NCBI GenBank assembly: GCA_910586015.1
Contig: CAJUGJ010000039.1
Coordinates: 1-9,016 of the forward strand
Reading direction: 5' to 3'
From: an uncultured Lachnospiraceae bacterium
GTDB lineage: Bacteria > Bacillota > Clostridia > Lachnospirales > Lachnospiraceae
DNA length: 9,016 nt
Shown in pieces: positions 1 through 7,203 of this stretch. The notes below the pieces were generated by a model. It searched no databases, was not told the DNA's origin, and worked only from the letters and a program-made list of their open reading frames with translations. Both the position numbers and the translations under genes were made by a program. Every line of letters begins with the position of its first letter. Positions within the stretch are counted from its first letter, which is position 1.

Positions 1-2
1 TT

Positions 3-30
3 ATTCTCCGTCGGCATGCCGACGGAGAAT
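3..30. repeat. perfect 28-bp palindrome
   Basis: The two 14-base halves, ATTCTCCGTCGGCA and TGCCGACGGAGAAT, are exact reverse complements with no spacer. It is much more GC-rich than its surroundings. No T-run follows on the plus strand, so it is not a classical terminator in that direction. It lies at the window edge, so its left context is unseen. The plus-strand frame starting at base 3 reads through it and continues as protein-like sequence to a stop at 66-68, so it may lie inside an upstream coding region, or it may be a site of insertion, recombination or protein binding. Confidence 0.85.
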
Positions 31-54
31 TGCACTTCTATTGTGAATCTTTAG

Positions 55-1686
55 ATAACGAGATGTAAACTACTGATTGATGAACTCCGAACTTTAATAC
101 CCGAAAGTGTAGCTATCGCTGCTGATATTGATGCTTTTTTCTGTAGACTGATAAATGCGAGTTTAAAAGATTACCAATATTGTGTACATACTTTCCATTT
201 TAGGACTTCTCAACCTGGTAAATCTTTTTTATCATCAAACCTTAAGAATAACACAATAAAATTCAAAGACACAGATATAAATTCTCTAAATCCATATTAT
301 GAATTATTTTGTTACAACATACTTCTAACACATATTGATAAGAATTTATCTCTCACTCCACGTATCCTAACAGAGTTAGTCGATACCTTATATCAATTAA
401 AAAATCACGAACTAAAAGATGAAACCTCCTGTAAAATACTAATAGATAAGTGTACTTTACTTATAGTAAAATTCAAATTAAAATACGATAATGACGATTT
501 ATTTCGTTCTTTAGTTATCTCTTACGATTTTACAGATGAAGAGTTTAATCCTAATAAATTTAAAACAACTTATCTTTCATCTTTTCAAAATATAATTCTT
601 TCCCTCTATGAAGAAAATAATGATTTTCTAAATGACTATCACAGCAAACATGGGGAAAAGTTATTAAACTTCACCGACTATTTTATATGTGTCCGATATT
701 ATTCTAAAGTTGAAGAAAATTATGAAGGAATAAAAAAACTCATTAATGATTTCGACGAACAATTTAAAGAATGTGAGTGTGGATTTGACGAATATAGCTA
801 TAAAATATCACTCAATTACTTATATAATAACAAAGTATCATTCTTTTATTCCCATAAATTACATGAATACAATTTGGAAAAAATTAATGATATATATGAG
901 GAATTAAAACGTATTCAACTAAGAACTAATGTAAAAAATTATTTTCCCTTCTATAAGCTTGCATGTTGCTATTCCGAATTTATTGAAAAATTAATTAAAA
1001 ATGATACTATCCAAGAAAAAGACTTATCAAAAATAAGAACCGCCCTCCATCAATTTCAAGAGAATATTAACTTCATGGAAAGATATCTTGAATGGGCTGA
1101 CCGATATGACTTTTTACCCTACCAACCACAATATAAAGACTGTTGTACAGAAACAGACATAGAAAAAGAAAAATTAAATATTTTCCTCGCCTCTGCCTAT
1201 GTAATCCCCATAGACATTACAAACTACCGGAAAAAATTGAAGGATCTACAAGCAAAGGTTTCACTCTATACTTCAATTTTAGAAATAAAACATATTTCTA
1301 TAAAAGAACATGCTTTTGTACAAGAAGTCCACAATGAAGCTAAGGAAAGCCAAAAAAACAACATTCAGATTTTATCTGTTTTTGCTGCTTTAGTAATATT
1401 TGCCGCAGGAAATATGCAAATATTCAAAACTGTTGAAACACTAAAAGAAGCTGTTGTATTCATGCTTACATTAGCTTATGCCCTATGTCTATTTTCTGTT
1501 GTTATCTGGTTTATTGTCAGCTATAAGAATAAATTTCAACTAACAAAAGCACATAAGTTTCTCATCCTATGTTTATTCATCGGATTAGTATTTAGTATAT
1601 GCGCTATTTTTATGGATTGGGGAGCTTATTCAAAAGAGAAACAAACGAATACAATAAATGTACCTATACCTATACAAAAGGATTGA
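55..1686 (+). pseudogene. membrane protein of unknown function, 5' end missing or frameshifted
   Basis: I do not recognise a family. The frame is open from the TAG at 52-54 to the TGA at 1684-1686, 543 codons in very AT-rich DNA, which is strong evidence for coding. It contains no ATG until 1075, and the first TTG is at 874. Starting at 874 would discard about 270 codons that look equally coding. In the third frame, bases 3-65 read ...GELHFYCESLDNEM before TAA; skipping the single T at 66 joins this smoothly to KLLIDELRTLIPES in the main frame, so a one-base shift near 66 is the likeliest explanation. The product is mostly helical and charged. Three hydrophobic helices lie near residues 438-457 (NIQILSVFAALVIFAAGN), 466-490 and 501-520, followed by a short tail. 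A soluble helical region plus C-terminal membrane helices, beside an AbiC-like gene, suggests a defence effector by inference only. It could be expressed from 874 or be a dead gene. Confidence 0.6.
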
Positions 1687-1734
1687 TTAATCTCTATTAT
1701 AGAGAATACTACTACATCAATCAAAATATATTTT
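1681..1734 (+). terminator. possible terminator of the first gene
   Basis: GATTGAT at 1681-1687, which contains the stop codon, pairs with ATCAATC at 1716-1722. Inside it, TCTCTA at 1691-1696 pairs with TAGAGA at 1700-1705. The stem is followed by AAAATATATTTTT. The T-run is separated from the stem and the stems are AT-rich, so termination is plausible but not certain. Confidence 0.35.
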
Positions 1735-1778
1735 TCCCGAAAGTAAAAAGAGGAAAAACGTTAGGAAGAAAGGAAATA
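1731..1778 (+). repeat. purine-rich intergenic motif, copy A
   Basis: The stretch reads TTTTTCCCGAAAGTAAAA, then AGAGGAAAAACG, then TTAGGAAGAAAGGAAATA. It shares the order T5-CCGAAAGTAA, AACGTYAGGAAGAA with copy B at 5841-5896, and ACGTTA-GAAGAAAGGAAA with copy C at 6466-6487. It lies between convergent genes. The rest of the gap (1779-1968) holds no gene or clear structure that I can see. Confidence 0.5.
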
Positions 1779-1968
1779 ATAGCTCAAACAACTCCTCCAA
1801 ATTGTCAAAAAAGGACTGTCACCGAATCCAAGCCAAACCTGATAAGAGCAAATTACAACATATCGGGTGTGATCCACTAAGCAAAAAAATCAAGACACAC
1901 CTTATCCTATGTTTAAAGAATAGCTGAATGGTTCTGGACAAGCATGATAACAGTTTTCCTTCCTTTCT

Positions 1969-2793
1969 CTACTTTGCTTTATTACTTACCTTATTTATCC
2001 GTTCCAAAGTTAAATAAAACTGCTCATTATCATAATTTTCATATCCAAAATCCATTTCTTCTACAGAAGGAATAGAGTGATTATTGAAATGCTTAAATTC
2101 TGTTCCCTTAAAGATTCTTTTAATAAGATTATCCACAAGTTTATTTATACTTTGAAGGTTCTCAAAAAACTGATATACATCTAACATTTTTAAATATTCT
2201 TGATTATTATGACTCACTACATTAAACAAAGTAACCAATAACTCATTATTGCTCATCTGAGCCTGTATTAAAGAAATATACCTTTTCTTATCTTCCTTCT
2301 TCAAAACCTTGTCATCCACCGCATATGTAACAATATGATATAAATATCTGAAATAATGAAATATCTGACTGTTATCCACATGTAAATTAAAATAATACGA
2401 AAATATAGATCGTATCGTGTCTGGCAATATATTATCATTTTTATCATCAAACGATACACTAAAATGGTTAGTAATTTTATTCTCTAACATTCCGAATTCC
2501 TTATCAATAACATCAGTTTTTAATTCCCGTAACGTTTTAAGCATACTAAAGAAAACCGATTCAAATTGAGAATTATATGATATCCGTATCTGTTCCCGAA
2601 ATATCAAATACATCAGAACAACCGATATAAAACTCAATGTCCCACCCAGATATGAACCAAAAGATGCCCAATCCGATATACTATCCGAAATTCCTTGCCT
2701 ATGAAAATACCAAATAAAAACACCCAATATAATCGTAACACCTAATAATATAACAATTAAGGGTATCAACCATCTCCAACTAATTTTTTTCAT
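1969..2793 (-). CDS. AbiC-like phage abortive-infection membrane protein (putAbiC family)
   Basis: This 274-residue protein probably sits in the inner membrane and belongs to the putative phage abortive-infection (AbiC-like) group. Two membrane helices are visible at about 8-30 and 46-66, the second following SDWASFGSYLGG. They are followed by a cytoplasmic helical domain. Family-like blocks are FESVFFSMLKTLRELK (77-92), IFHYFRYLYHIVTY (144-157) and ISLIQAQMSNNELLVTLFN (173-191). The ATG at 2791-2793 is the only good start, and the length is in the usual range for the family. Family members are reported to abort phage infection; the mechanism is poorly known and nothing here shows it. The gene follows the lipoprotein pair on the same strand but is separated by 239 nt with a promoter-like site, so it is probably transcribed separately. 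It converges on the membrane-protein frame ending at 1686. Confidence 0.7.
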   Translation of the reverse strand: MKKISWRWLIPLIVILLGVTIILGVFIWYFHRQGISDSISDWASFGSYLGGTLSFISVVLMYLIFREQIRISYNSQFESVFFSMLKTLRELKTDVIDKEFGMLENKITNHFSVSFDDKNDNILPDTIRSIFSYYFNLHVDNSQIFHYFRYLYHIVTYAVDDKVLKKEDKKRYISLIQAQMSNNELLVTLFNVVSHNNQEYLKMLDVYQFFENLQSINKLVDNLIKRIFKGTEFKHFNNHSIPSVEEMDFGYENYDNEQFYLTLERINKVSNKAK

Positions 2794-2864
2794 GGTATCA
2801 GTTATTTCTCCACTTCATCAATATAATAGACAATATCAAATCAATATTAATTAAGTCGATATTT

Positions 2865-2872
2865 CCCCCCCC
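2865..2872. repeat. C8/G8 homopolymer in the leader of the AbiC-like gene
   Basis: There are eight consecutive C on the plus strand (G on the transcribed-sense strand), between the candidate -7 box and the start codon. It stands out in AT-rich DNA. Runs of this length can slip during replication. Confidence 0.8.
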
Positions 2873-2882
2873 TTTTCAAAAA

Positions 2883-2890
2883 CAAACTTA
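2883..2890 (-). promoter_or_regulatory. candidate -7 box for the AbiC-like gene
   Basis: The minus strand reads TAAGTTTG, matching the Bacteroidales -7 consensus TAnnTTTG. Transcription would start near 2876, giving a leader of about 80 nt. No TTTG is present at the expected -33 spacing, so the call is weak. The inverted repeat at 2895-2930 lies immediately upstream and could be an operator. Confidence 0.3.
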
Positions 2891-2894
2891 CCAC

Positions 2895-3008
2895 CCAATT
2901 TGACATACAGCAGCATAATTTCCAAATTGGTCATTCTTTGCCGTTTATGACGTATGGATATGCAAATTCCATATACGCCATTTGAAACCTTTTGAAAATG
3001 CCGTCATA
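2895..3008. repeat. inverted repeats in the 239-nt gap before the AbiC-like gene
   Basis: Three pairs of arms are visible. CCAATTTG (2895-2902) pairs with CAAATTGG (2923-2930). TATGACG (2946-2952) pairs with CGTCATA (3002-3008). Nested inside the latter, TATGGA pairs with TCCATA around a nine-base loop near 2954-2975. The nested pair could form a transcript-end structure for the lipoprotein operon ending at 3033. The gap otherwise has no gene. Confidence 0.45.
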
Positions 3009-3032
3009 TTATATAATAAATCTCTAGTAATT

Positions 3033-4334
3033 TTATTTTATAGGGTCGGTATGGGTAGTCCAGTCATAACGACGACGCCACACATTGTCAGGATAAGGCA
3101 TTTCACTGCCATAAGGAAGGGCGATTATTGTCAAAGTCTTAGACGAAGTCTTTCCCCACTTATCCGCTATCGTCAATGTATAAGTTTCCACTCCCGGATT
3201 ATTATCTGCCGAATTAGTATTTAAATCCAATGCATGCAAACCCGTTTTCTGAAAACTTCTATTATAGCCATTTCCATCATCCCATTTCGGACTTAATATT
3301 AACCTATCATTAAAACTTATATCCCTTATAAACAATTCCGGCTCTTCCCCCTGACCGATATAAACTATCATCCCACGACCAGGTATCGTAGTCTCGCCAG
3401 GATGACCCGCCATATCTTGCTCCACTGTATAAATCGTGTCAACATGCTTACCGTCAAAATAAGAAGGAAGAGAATGATAATCAAAATGAGTATTAAGACT
3501 CTCATAATACTTATCCTTATCAAATCCCAATTCTATCCAAGGGTCCACTTCCAAAAAGTCTATCACTATCTCTTCAGGAGAATATGCCCGAATTACCTTC
3601 TCATATTCCTTACCATTGCCATACTTATCCGTAACCGTAAACAATATATGATAATCACCGATGCACTGAGGATTAGAAAAAGATAAAGTATTAACCTCTC
3701 CTGACTTTACAGTCAATACATCTGGAAAAGAGGCTCCGTTTACCATTAAATCCACTCCACGACGAATAATCGTACCTTGATTCTCACGTAAATCCATTGT
3801 ATATTCCGGAACCACCGTATCTATCCGAACCTCATACTCTTCTCCGTCATCTCCATCGACGGTAAAAGTAAATTCCGTCACATCCTTTACACTTACACTG
3901 TCACCAACGGAAGAGAACGACATCGAAACCTCAGGAAGAAAGGACGTGATGGATACTACCTTACTCAGTTTCTTACTGTCACTCCCCGTCAGATTAAACG
4001 TTATCCTATTCTCTCCAACCGACAATGGCGTGAACTTCACCAACACATCCGCATCGGGATTCAAGGAACTCACACTCTTATAAGAAATGTTGTTCAATGT
4101 CAGGGAAAAATGACCAACGGTATCTATCCTCAAAGGAAAGGCATCAGTTCGGCCATCCTGAACAGCTTTCAACGTAAACTCTGCTGTCGTACCTACCTTC
4201 ATGCGAGAAGGAGCATCATCAACTGTCAAAACAAGTTCTCCGGGATTCACTGGCTCTGGACCATCCTTACCATTATCATCCGAACAAGAGAAAAAACAAC
4301 ACGTAAGCAAAAAAGGAAAAAACAGATTTCTCAT
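3033..4334 (-). CDS. surface lipoprotein with tandem Ig-like domains, downstream copy
   Basis: This 433-residue predicted lipoprotein has a short signal peptide (MRNLFFPFLLTCCFFS) ending in a lipobox Cys at residue 17, followed by SDD. An acidic stretch just after the Cys is typical of Bacteroidales lipoproteins sent to the cell surface. Two beta-rich, Ig-like segments follow, at about 30-130 (starting LVLTVDDAPSRMKVGTTAEF) and about 132-250 (MSFSSVGDSVSVKDVTEF). They faintly resemble the conjugation-associated TraQ/DUF3872 fold. The C-terminal part ends YDWTTHTDPIK. From codon 4 to about residue 222 it is identical in DNA to the upstream copy; after that it diverges, with small indels at WIELGFDKDKYYESL and WDDGNGYNRSF. 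Only 42 nt separate it from the upstream copy, so the two are probably co-transcribed. The function is unknown; a role in surface binding or host interaction is inference. Confidence 0.8.
   Translation of the reverse strand: MRNLFFPFLLTCCFFSCSDDNGKDGPEPVNPGELVLTVDDAPSRMKVGTTAEFTLKAVQDGRTDAFPLRIDTVGHFSLTLNNISYKSVSSLNPDADVLVKFTPLSVGENRITFNLTGSDSKKLSKVVSITSFLPEVSMSFSSVGDSVSVKDVTEFTFTVDGDDGEEYEVRIDTVVPEYTMDLRENQGTIIRRGVDLMVNGASFPDVLTVKSGEVNTLSFSNPQCIGDYHILFTVTDKYGNGKEYEKVIRAYSPEEIVIDFLEVDPWIELGFDKDKYYESLNTHFDYHSLPSYFDGKHVDTIYTVEQDMAGHPGETTIPGRGMIVYIGQGEEPELFIRDISFNDRLILSPKWDDGNGYNRSFQKTGLHALDLNTNSADNNPGVETYTLTIADKWGKTSSKTLTIIALPYGSEMPYPDNVWRRRYDWTTHTDPIK
3667..4324 (-). repeat. 658-bp direct repeat, copy 1
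   Basis: By eye this block is base-for-base identical to 5011-5668 at a constant offset of 1344. Identity breaks at the left with GCAC versus ACTC just before TGAGGATTAG. At the right it breaks after AAAAAACA, inside codon 4 of the downstream lipoprotein. The remaining 3' parts of the two genes are similar but differ at many sites. Confidence 0.9.
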
Positions 4335-4376
4335 AAAGTTGCCATCAAAAACAACAACACCAATAAAACACTGACA

Positions 4377-5696
4377 CTATTTCACCGGGTCCACATGGGT
4401 AGTCCAGTCATAACGACGACGCCATACATCATCAGGATAAGGCATTTCACTGCCATAAGGAAGGGCGATTATCGTCAAAGTCTTAGACAAAGTCTTTCCC
4501 CATTTATCCGCTATCGTCAATGTATAGGTCTGCGTACCCGGATTATTATCCGCCGGATTAGTCCTAAAAACCAATGCATGTAAACCCGTCTTCTGCAATG
4601 GAGAATTATCCCTATTGTCCCATTGAGGAGTCAACATCAACCTATCATTAAAACTTATATCCTTTATAAACAATTCCGGTTCTTCCCCCTGACCGATATA
4701 AACTATCATCCCACGACCGGGTATCGTAGTCTCGCCAGGATGACCTACCATATCTTCCTCTACCGTATAAATCGTATCCACATGCTTACCGTCAAAATAA
4801 GAGGGAAGAGAATAGTAATCAAAATGCTCATTCAATTTCGCATAATAAAGTTCAGGCTCCCAGCCAAATCCCAACTCAATATAAGGGTCCACTTCCAAAA
4901 AGTCTATCACTATCTTTTCAGGGGAATATGCCCGAATTACCTTCTCATATTCCTTACCATTGCCATACTTATCCGTGACCGTAAACAATATATGATAATC
5001 ACCGATACTCTGAGGATTAGAAAAAGATAAAGTATTAACCTCTCCTGACTTTACAGTCAATACATCTGGAAAAGAGGCTCCGTTTACCATTAAATCCACT
5101 CCACGACGAATAATCGTACCTTGATTCTCACGTAAATCCATTGTATATTCCGGAACCACCGTATCTATCCGAACCTCATACTCTTCTCCGTCATCTCCAT
5201 CGACGGTAAAAGTAAATTCCGTCACATCCTTTACACTTACACTGTCACCAACGGAAGAGAACGACATCGAAACCTCAGGAAGAAAGGACGTGATGGATAC
5301 TACCTTACTCAGTTTCTTACTGTCACTCCCCGTCAGATTAAACGTTATCCTATTCTCTCCAACCGACAATGGCGTGAACTTCACCAACACATCCGCATCG
5401 GGATTCAAGGAACTCACACTCTTATAAGAAATGTTGTTCAATGTCAGGGAAAAATGACCAACGGTATCTATCCTCAAAGGAAAGGCATCAGTTCGGCCAT
5501 CCTGAACAGCTTTCAACGTAAACTCTGCTGTCGTACCTACCTTCATGCGAGAAGGAGCATCATCAACTGTCAAAACAAGTTCTCCGGGATTCACTGGCTC
5601 TGGACCATCCTTACCATTATCATCCGAACAAGAGAAAAAACAACACGTAAGCAAAAAAGGAAAAAACATCAGGAAATTTCTTTTTAATTTCTTCAT
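4377..5696 (-). CDS. surface lipoprotein with tandem Ig-like domains, upstream copy
   Basis: This 439-residue paralogue of the gene at 3033-4334 is likely the first gene of the operon. I chose the ATG at 5694-5696 (MKKLKRNFLMFFPF) rather than the in-frame ATG eight codons upstream, because it gives a normal positively charged signal peptide. The lipobox Cys is at residue 23 in FFSC-SDD. Two Ig-like segments of about 100 residues follow, possibly TraQ/DUF3872-like, the second ending near VTDKYGNGKEYEKVIRAYS. A C-terminal domain follows with PSYFDGKHVDTIYTVE, PGETTIPGRGMIVYIGQG and a final YDWTTHVDPVK. Differences from the other copy cluster at YIELGFGWEPELYYAKL and LTPQWDNRDNSPL, the likely exposed variable parts. 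A promoter-like sequence lies 74-103 nt upstream. The ligand is unknown. Confidence 0.8.
   Translation of the reverse strand: MKKLKRNFLMFFPFLLTCCFFSCSDDNGKDGPEPVNPGELVLTVDDAPSRMKVGTTAEFTLKAVQDGRTDAFPLRIDTVGHFSLTLNNISYKSVSSLNPDADVLVKFTPLSVGENRITFNLTGSDSKKLSKVVSITSFLPEVSMSFSSVGDSVSVKDVTEFTFTVDGDDGEEYEVRIDTVVPEYTMDLRENQGTIIRRGVDLMVNGASFPDVLTVKSGEVNTLSFSNPQSIGDYHILFTVTDKYGNGKEYEKVIRAYSPEKIVIDFLEVDPYIELGFGWEPELYYAKLNEHFDYYSLPSYFDGKHVDTIYTVEEDMVGHPGETTIPGRGMIVYIGQGEEPELFIKDISFNDRLMLTPQWDNRDNSPLQKTGLHALVFRTNPADNNPGTQTYTLTIADKWGKTLSKTLTIIALPYGSEMPYPDDVWRRRYDWTTHVDPVK
5011..5668 (-). repeat. 658-bp direct repeat, copy 2
   Basis: This is the partner of 3667-4324. It encodes most of the signal peptide and both Ig-like segments of the upstream lipoprotein. 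Complete identity beside diverged flanks points to recent gene conversion or a recent mosaic duplication. Confidence 0.9.
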
Positions 5697-5769
5697 AAAA
5701 TATACAATTGAAATAAACAACTACTTAATAAGAAAACACAATATACACCCTGTCTTAAATTCCGATATA

Positions 5770-5799
5770 CAAAGTTAATAAGTATTTTTGTATTTACAA
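5770..5799 (-). promoter_or_regulatory. promoter of the lipoprotein operon
   Basis: On the minus strand CTTG (5799-5796) is followed after 18 nt by TAACTTTG (5777-5770). The -7 box matches TAnnTTTG fully, and the -33 box has one mismatch to TTTG. Transcription would start near 5763, about 66 nt before the ATG at 5696. Confidence 0.5.
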
Positions 5800-5840
5800 G
5801 TATGTAATACACATTTAATACAAAAACACCATAAAACCCA

Positions 5841-5896
5841 TTTTTCCGAAAGTAAGAGGGGAGAGGAGGAAGGAAGAACGTCAGGAAGAAATAAAT
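5841..5896 (+). repeat. purine-rich intergenic motif, copy B
   Basis: TTTTTCCGAAAGTAAGAGG is followed by a GA-rich stretch and AACGTCAGGAAGAAATAAA. It matches copy A at 1731-1778 in order and sequence, with about eight extra purines in the middle. It lies between divergent genes, just upstream of the promoter at 5899-5929. Confidence 0.5.
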
Positions 5897-5898
5897 GT

Positions 5899-5929
5899 TT
5901 TGTAAATCCCTTAATTTTATTTAATTTTG
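5899..5929 (+). promoter_or_regulatory. Bacteroidales-type promoter of the small secreted protein gene
   Basis: TTTG at 5899-5902, a spacer of exactly 19 nt, then TAATTTTG at 5922-5929 is a full match to the TTTG / TAnnTTTG consensus. The expected start of transcription, near 5936, is about 20 nt before the ATG at 5956. Confidence 0.75.
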
Positions 5930-5955
5930 ATATATGAAATTTTAAATACACTTCC

Positions 5956-6363
5956 ATGAAAAAACTATTTCTTTTATGCTTAATCAATATTTTAAGCCTA
6001 TACGCTTTTTCTCAAATTACAATTGCAGTTCAGGTTAGTATTGAAAATGAATATACACAAGCCTTGGAATCCCCCTTAAAGTACGGATTACTCCCTGAAG
6101 ACTTTAAATGTAAAATGATTCAGAAAAGTTCAGAGGAAGACTGGTGGGAAGCCAGCTTCTCCCAATGGATAACAAATGACCAGTATTATTTAGCCAGCCT
6201 TATATCCCATGCTGAAATCGAAAAGGAATACGAATTTATTGTAACAATTAACAAATCCGGCCACAAATTAAACGGATTATCCAATTCCTTTCATAGTACT
6301 TTAAAAGGCGGAGTAAACTCCTTTATAATGGAAAGCGGATGGATTATTAAAATTCCACAATAA
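5956..6363 (+). CDS. small secreted protein of unknown function
   Basis: This 135-residue protein is not recognised. Residues 1-20 (MKKLFLLCLINILSLYAFSQ) form a classical signal peptide, probably cut near AFSQ-IT, with no lipobox Cys. The mature part of about 115 residues is probably beta-rich, with ITIAVQVSIENEYTQALE, EDWWEASFSQW, KEYEFIVTINKSGHKLNG and a C-terminal GWIIKIPQ. It has a single Cys (in FKCKMIQ) and no obvious catalytic motif. It should be periplasmic or exported. It is transcribed alone: a perfect promoter lies just upstream, the neighbour upstream is divergent, and the next gene downstream is convergent. It may be an immunity or accessory protein, but nothing in the sequence demonstrates that. 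Confidence 0.7.
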   Translation: MKKLFLLCLINILSLYAFSQITIAVQVSIENEYTQALESPLKYGLLPEDFKCKMIQKSSEEDWWEASFSQWITNDQYYLASLISHAEIEKEYEFIVTINKSGHKLNGLSNSFHSTLKGGVNSFIMESGWIIKIPQ

Positions 6364-6401
6364 TTTTTGAAAACAAAAACGAACACAACATTACACTAAC
6401 T

Positions 6402-6425
6402 TTCTTTTTTCGATTCTAAAAAGAA
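6402..6425. terminator. possible bidirectional terminator
   Basis: TTCTTTTT (6402-6409) and AAAAAGAA (6418-6425) form an eight-base AT-rich stem with an eight-base loop, 38 nt after the stop of the small secreted protein gene. The stem is weak and no strong T-run follows. The rest of the gap 6364-6630 holds repeat copy C and no convincing gene. Confidence 0.3.
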
Positions 6426-6465
6426 CGTACACTTTTATAAAGCAAAAAACATGAGACATTTTCAT

Positions 6466-6487
6466 TACGTTAAGAAGAAAGGAAAAA
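6466..6487 (+). repeat. purine-rich intergenic motif, partial copy C
   Basis: ACGTTAAGAAGAAAGGAAA matches ACGTTAGGAAGAAAGGAAA of copy A (1759-1777) at 18 of 19 bases. The 5' half of the motif (CCGAAAGTAA) is absent. It lies between convergent genes. Confidence 0.4.
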
Positions 6488-6630
6488 GATAAATTATAAG
6501 AATCCCTCTTTCAGCACGAATGCAGACTTAATCCATGCTAAAAATACGCCTTAACTTGTTGGCTTCGGTTTTCAGTTTTTTCGAATTCATTGTAGACTCA
6601 GCATCTTCCATTCCAATTCAGATAGCCATG

Positions 6631-6903
6631 CTACTTGTCATCATAATGCCCCTCCAGTTCCACCACAACCACATACACTTCTACATCGTGAATACGGTAT
6701 ATTATCCGGTCGTGTGCCGAGATATGGCGTGAGTAGGTCATATCACCGCCACCCACTAACGGCTCCGGATGTCCAATACCATGCCGGGGAGATTTAGCAA
6801 TAGCAGTGATGATTTTGACAAATTTCTTGTAAAGAACCGGATTGGATTTCTTCCATTTGGCTATAGCCTTGACAACCTTGTCGTCGAATTTGACTGCATA
6901 CAT
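6631..6903 (-). CDS. yoeB: YoeB family mRNA-interferase toxin
   Basis: This 90-residue toxin is of the YoeB/Txe branch of the RelE fold, a ribosome-dependent mRNA endonuclease acting in the cytoplasm and held inactive by the antitoxin encoded just upstream. Residues matching the E. coli YoeB active site are visible: Glu47 in GHPEPL, Arg66 in ISAHDRIIY and His86-Tyr87 in LEGHY, with three extra residues (DDK) after the usual C-terminal Tyr. The N-terminal helical part (KAIAKWKKSNPVLYKKF) also fits. I chose the ATG at 6901-6903, which shares one base with the antitoxin stop (TGATG), rather than the GTG one codon earlier; the overlap implies translational coupling. Length and key residues suggest an intact toxin. 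Confidence 0.88.
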   Translation of the reverse strand: MYAVKFDDKVVKAIAKWKKSNPVLYKKFVKIITAIAKSPRHGIGHPEPLVGGGDMTYSRHISAHDRIIYRIHDVEVYVVVVELEGHYDDK

Positions 6904-7154
6904 CACAACGAATTCAAAAAGCGATCAAGTTCTTCACTAGTGCTGCACGTCACGCAACGCCCTTTCTTACAGGCCCGTTCCGCTTCTTCTATGCGGGACT
7001 GCAGTTCCGGAGTAATCATTAAATCCTCACGTCCCACACTCACCAAAGCGTATATCTGATTCTTCCGGCGGATAAGCAGTCGCTCACCTTTGCCCGCACG
7101 TTCAAAAGATGATGCAAGATTACTACGAAAATCCCTTACTGATAATGCTTCCAT
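6903..7154 (-). CDS. yefM: YefM/Phd family antitoxin
   Basis: This 83-residue antitoxin is the partner of the YoeB toxin and the expected DNA-binding autorepressor of the operon. The N-terminal part (MEALSVRDFRSNLASSFERA) is the Phd/YefM dimer and DNA-binding fold, with the typical GERLLIRRKNQIYALVSV strand pair. The C-terminal part (ELQSRIEEAERACK...ELDRFLNSL) is the toxin-wrapping tail. I chose the ATG at 7152-7154; a TTG eight codons upstream stays in frame but gives an atypical leader. It is first in the operon and overlaps the toxin by one base. A promoter with two TGTACA boxes lies about 50-75 nt upstream. Confidence 0.88.
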   Translation of the reverse strand: MEALSVRDFRSNLASSFERAGKGERLLIRRKNQIYALVSVGREDLMITPELQSRIEEAERACKKGRCVTCSTSEELDRFLNSL

Positions 7155-7203
7155 AATTTTATTCTTTATTTTAGACAAAAATAATTCATTTCCACCAATA
7201 TAA

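Noticed and set aside
3..110. Reading ADGELHFYCESLDNE as a degenerate reverse-transcriptase catalytic (YxDD) block, which would make the first gene a defence RT.
   Set aside because: The second Asp is Gly and the first position is His, the bases coincide with the palindrome, and the sequence after it does not follow the RT pattern. The rest of the domain is outside the window.
3402..5030. Plus-strand open frames across the lipoprotein genes.
   Set aside because: They recur in both paralogues as mirror frames of the lipoprotein genes, are rich in Arg/Ile/His and lack signals or family resemblance.
6528..6611. A 27-codon minus-strand frame (MEDAESTMNSKKLKTEANK...) just downstream of the YoeB gene.
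   Set aside because: The composition is protein-like and it could be a gene remnant, but it is too short and lacks any recognisable family or start signal to call a gene.
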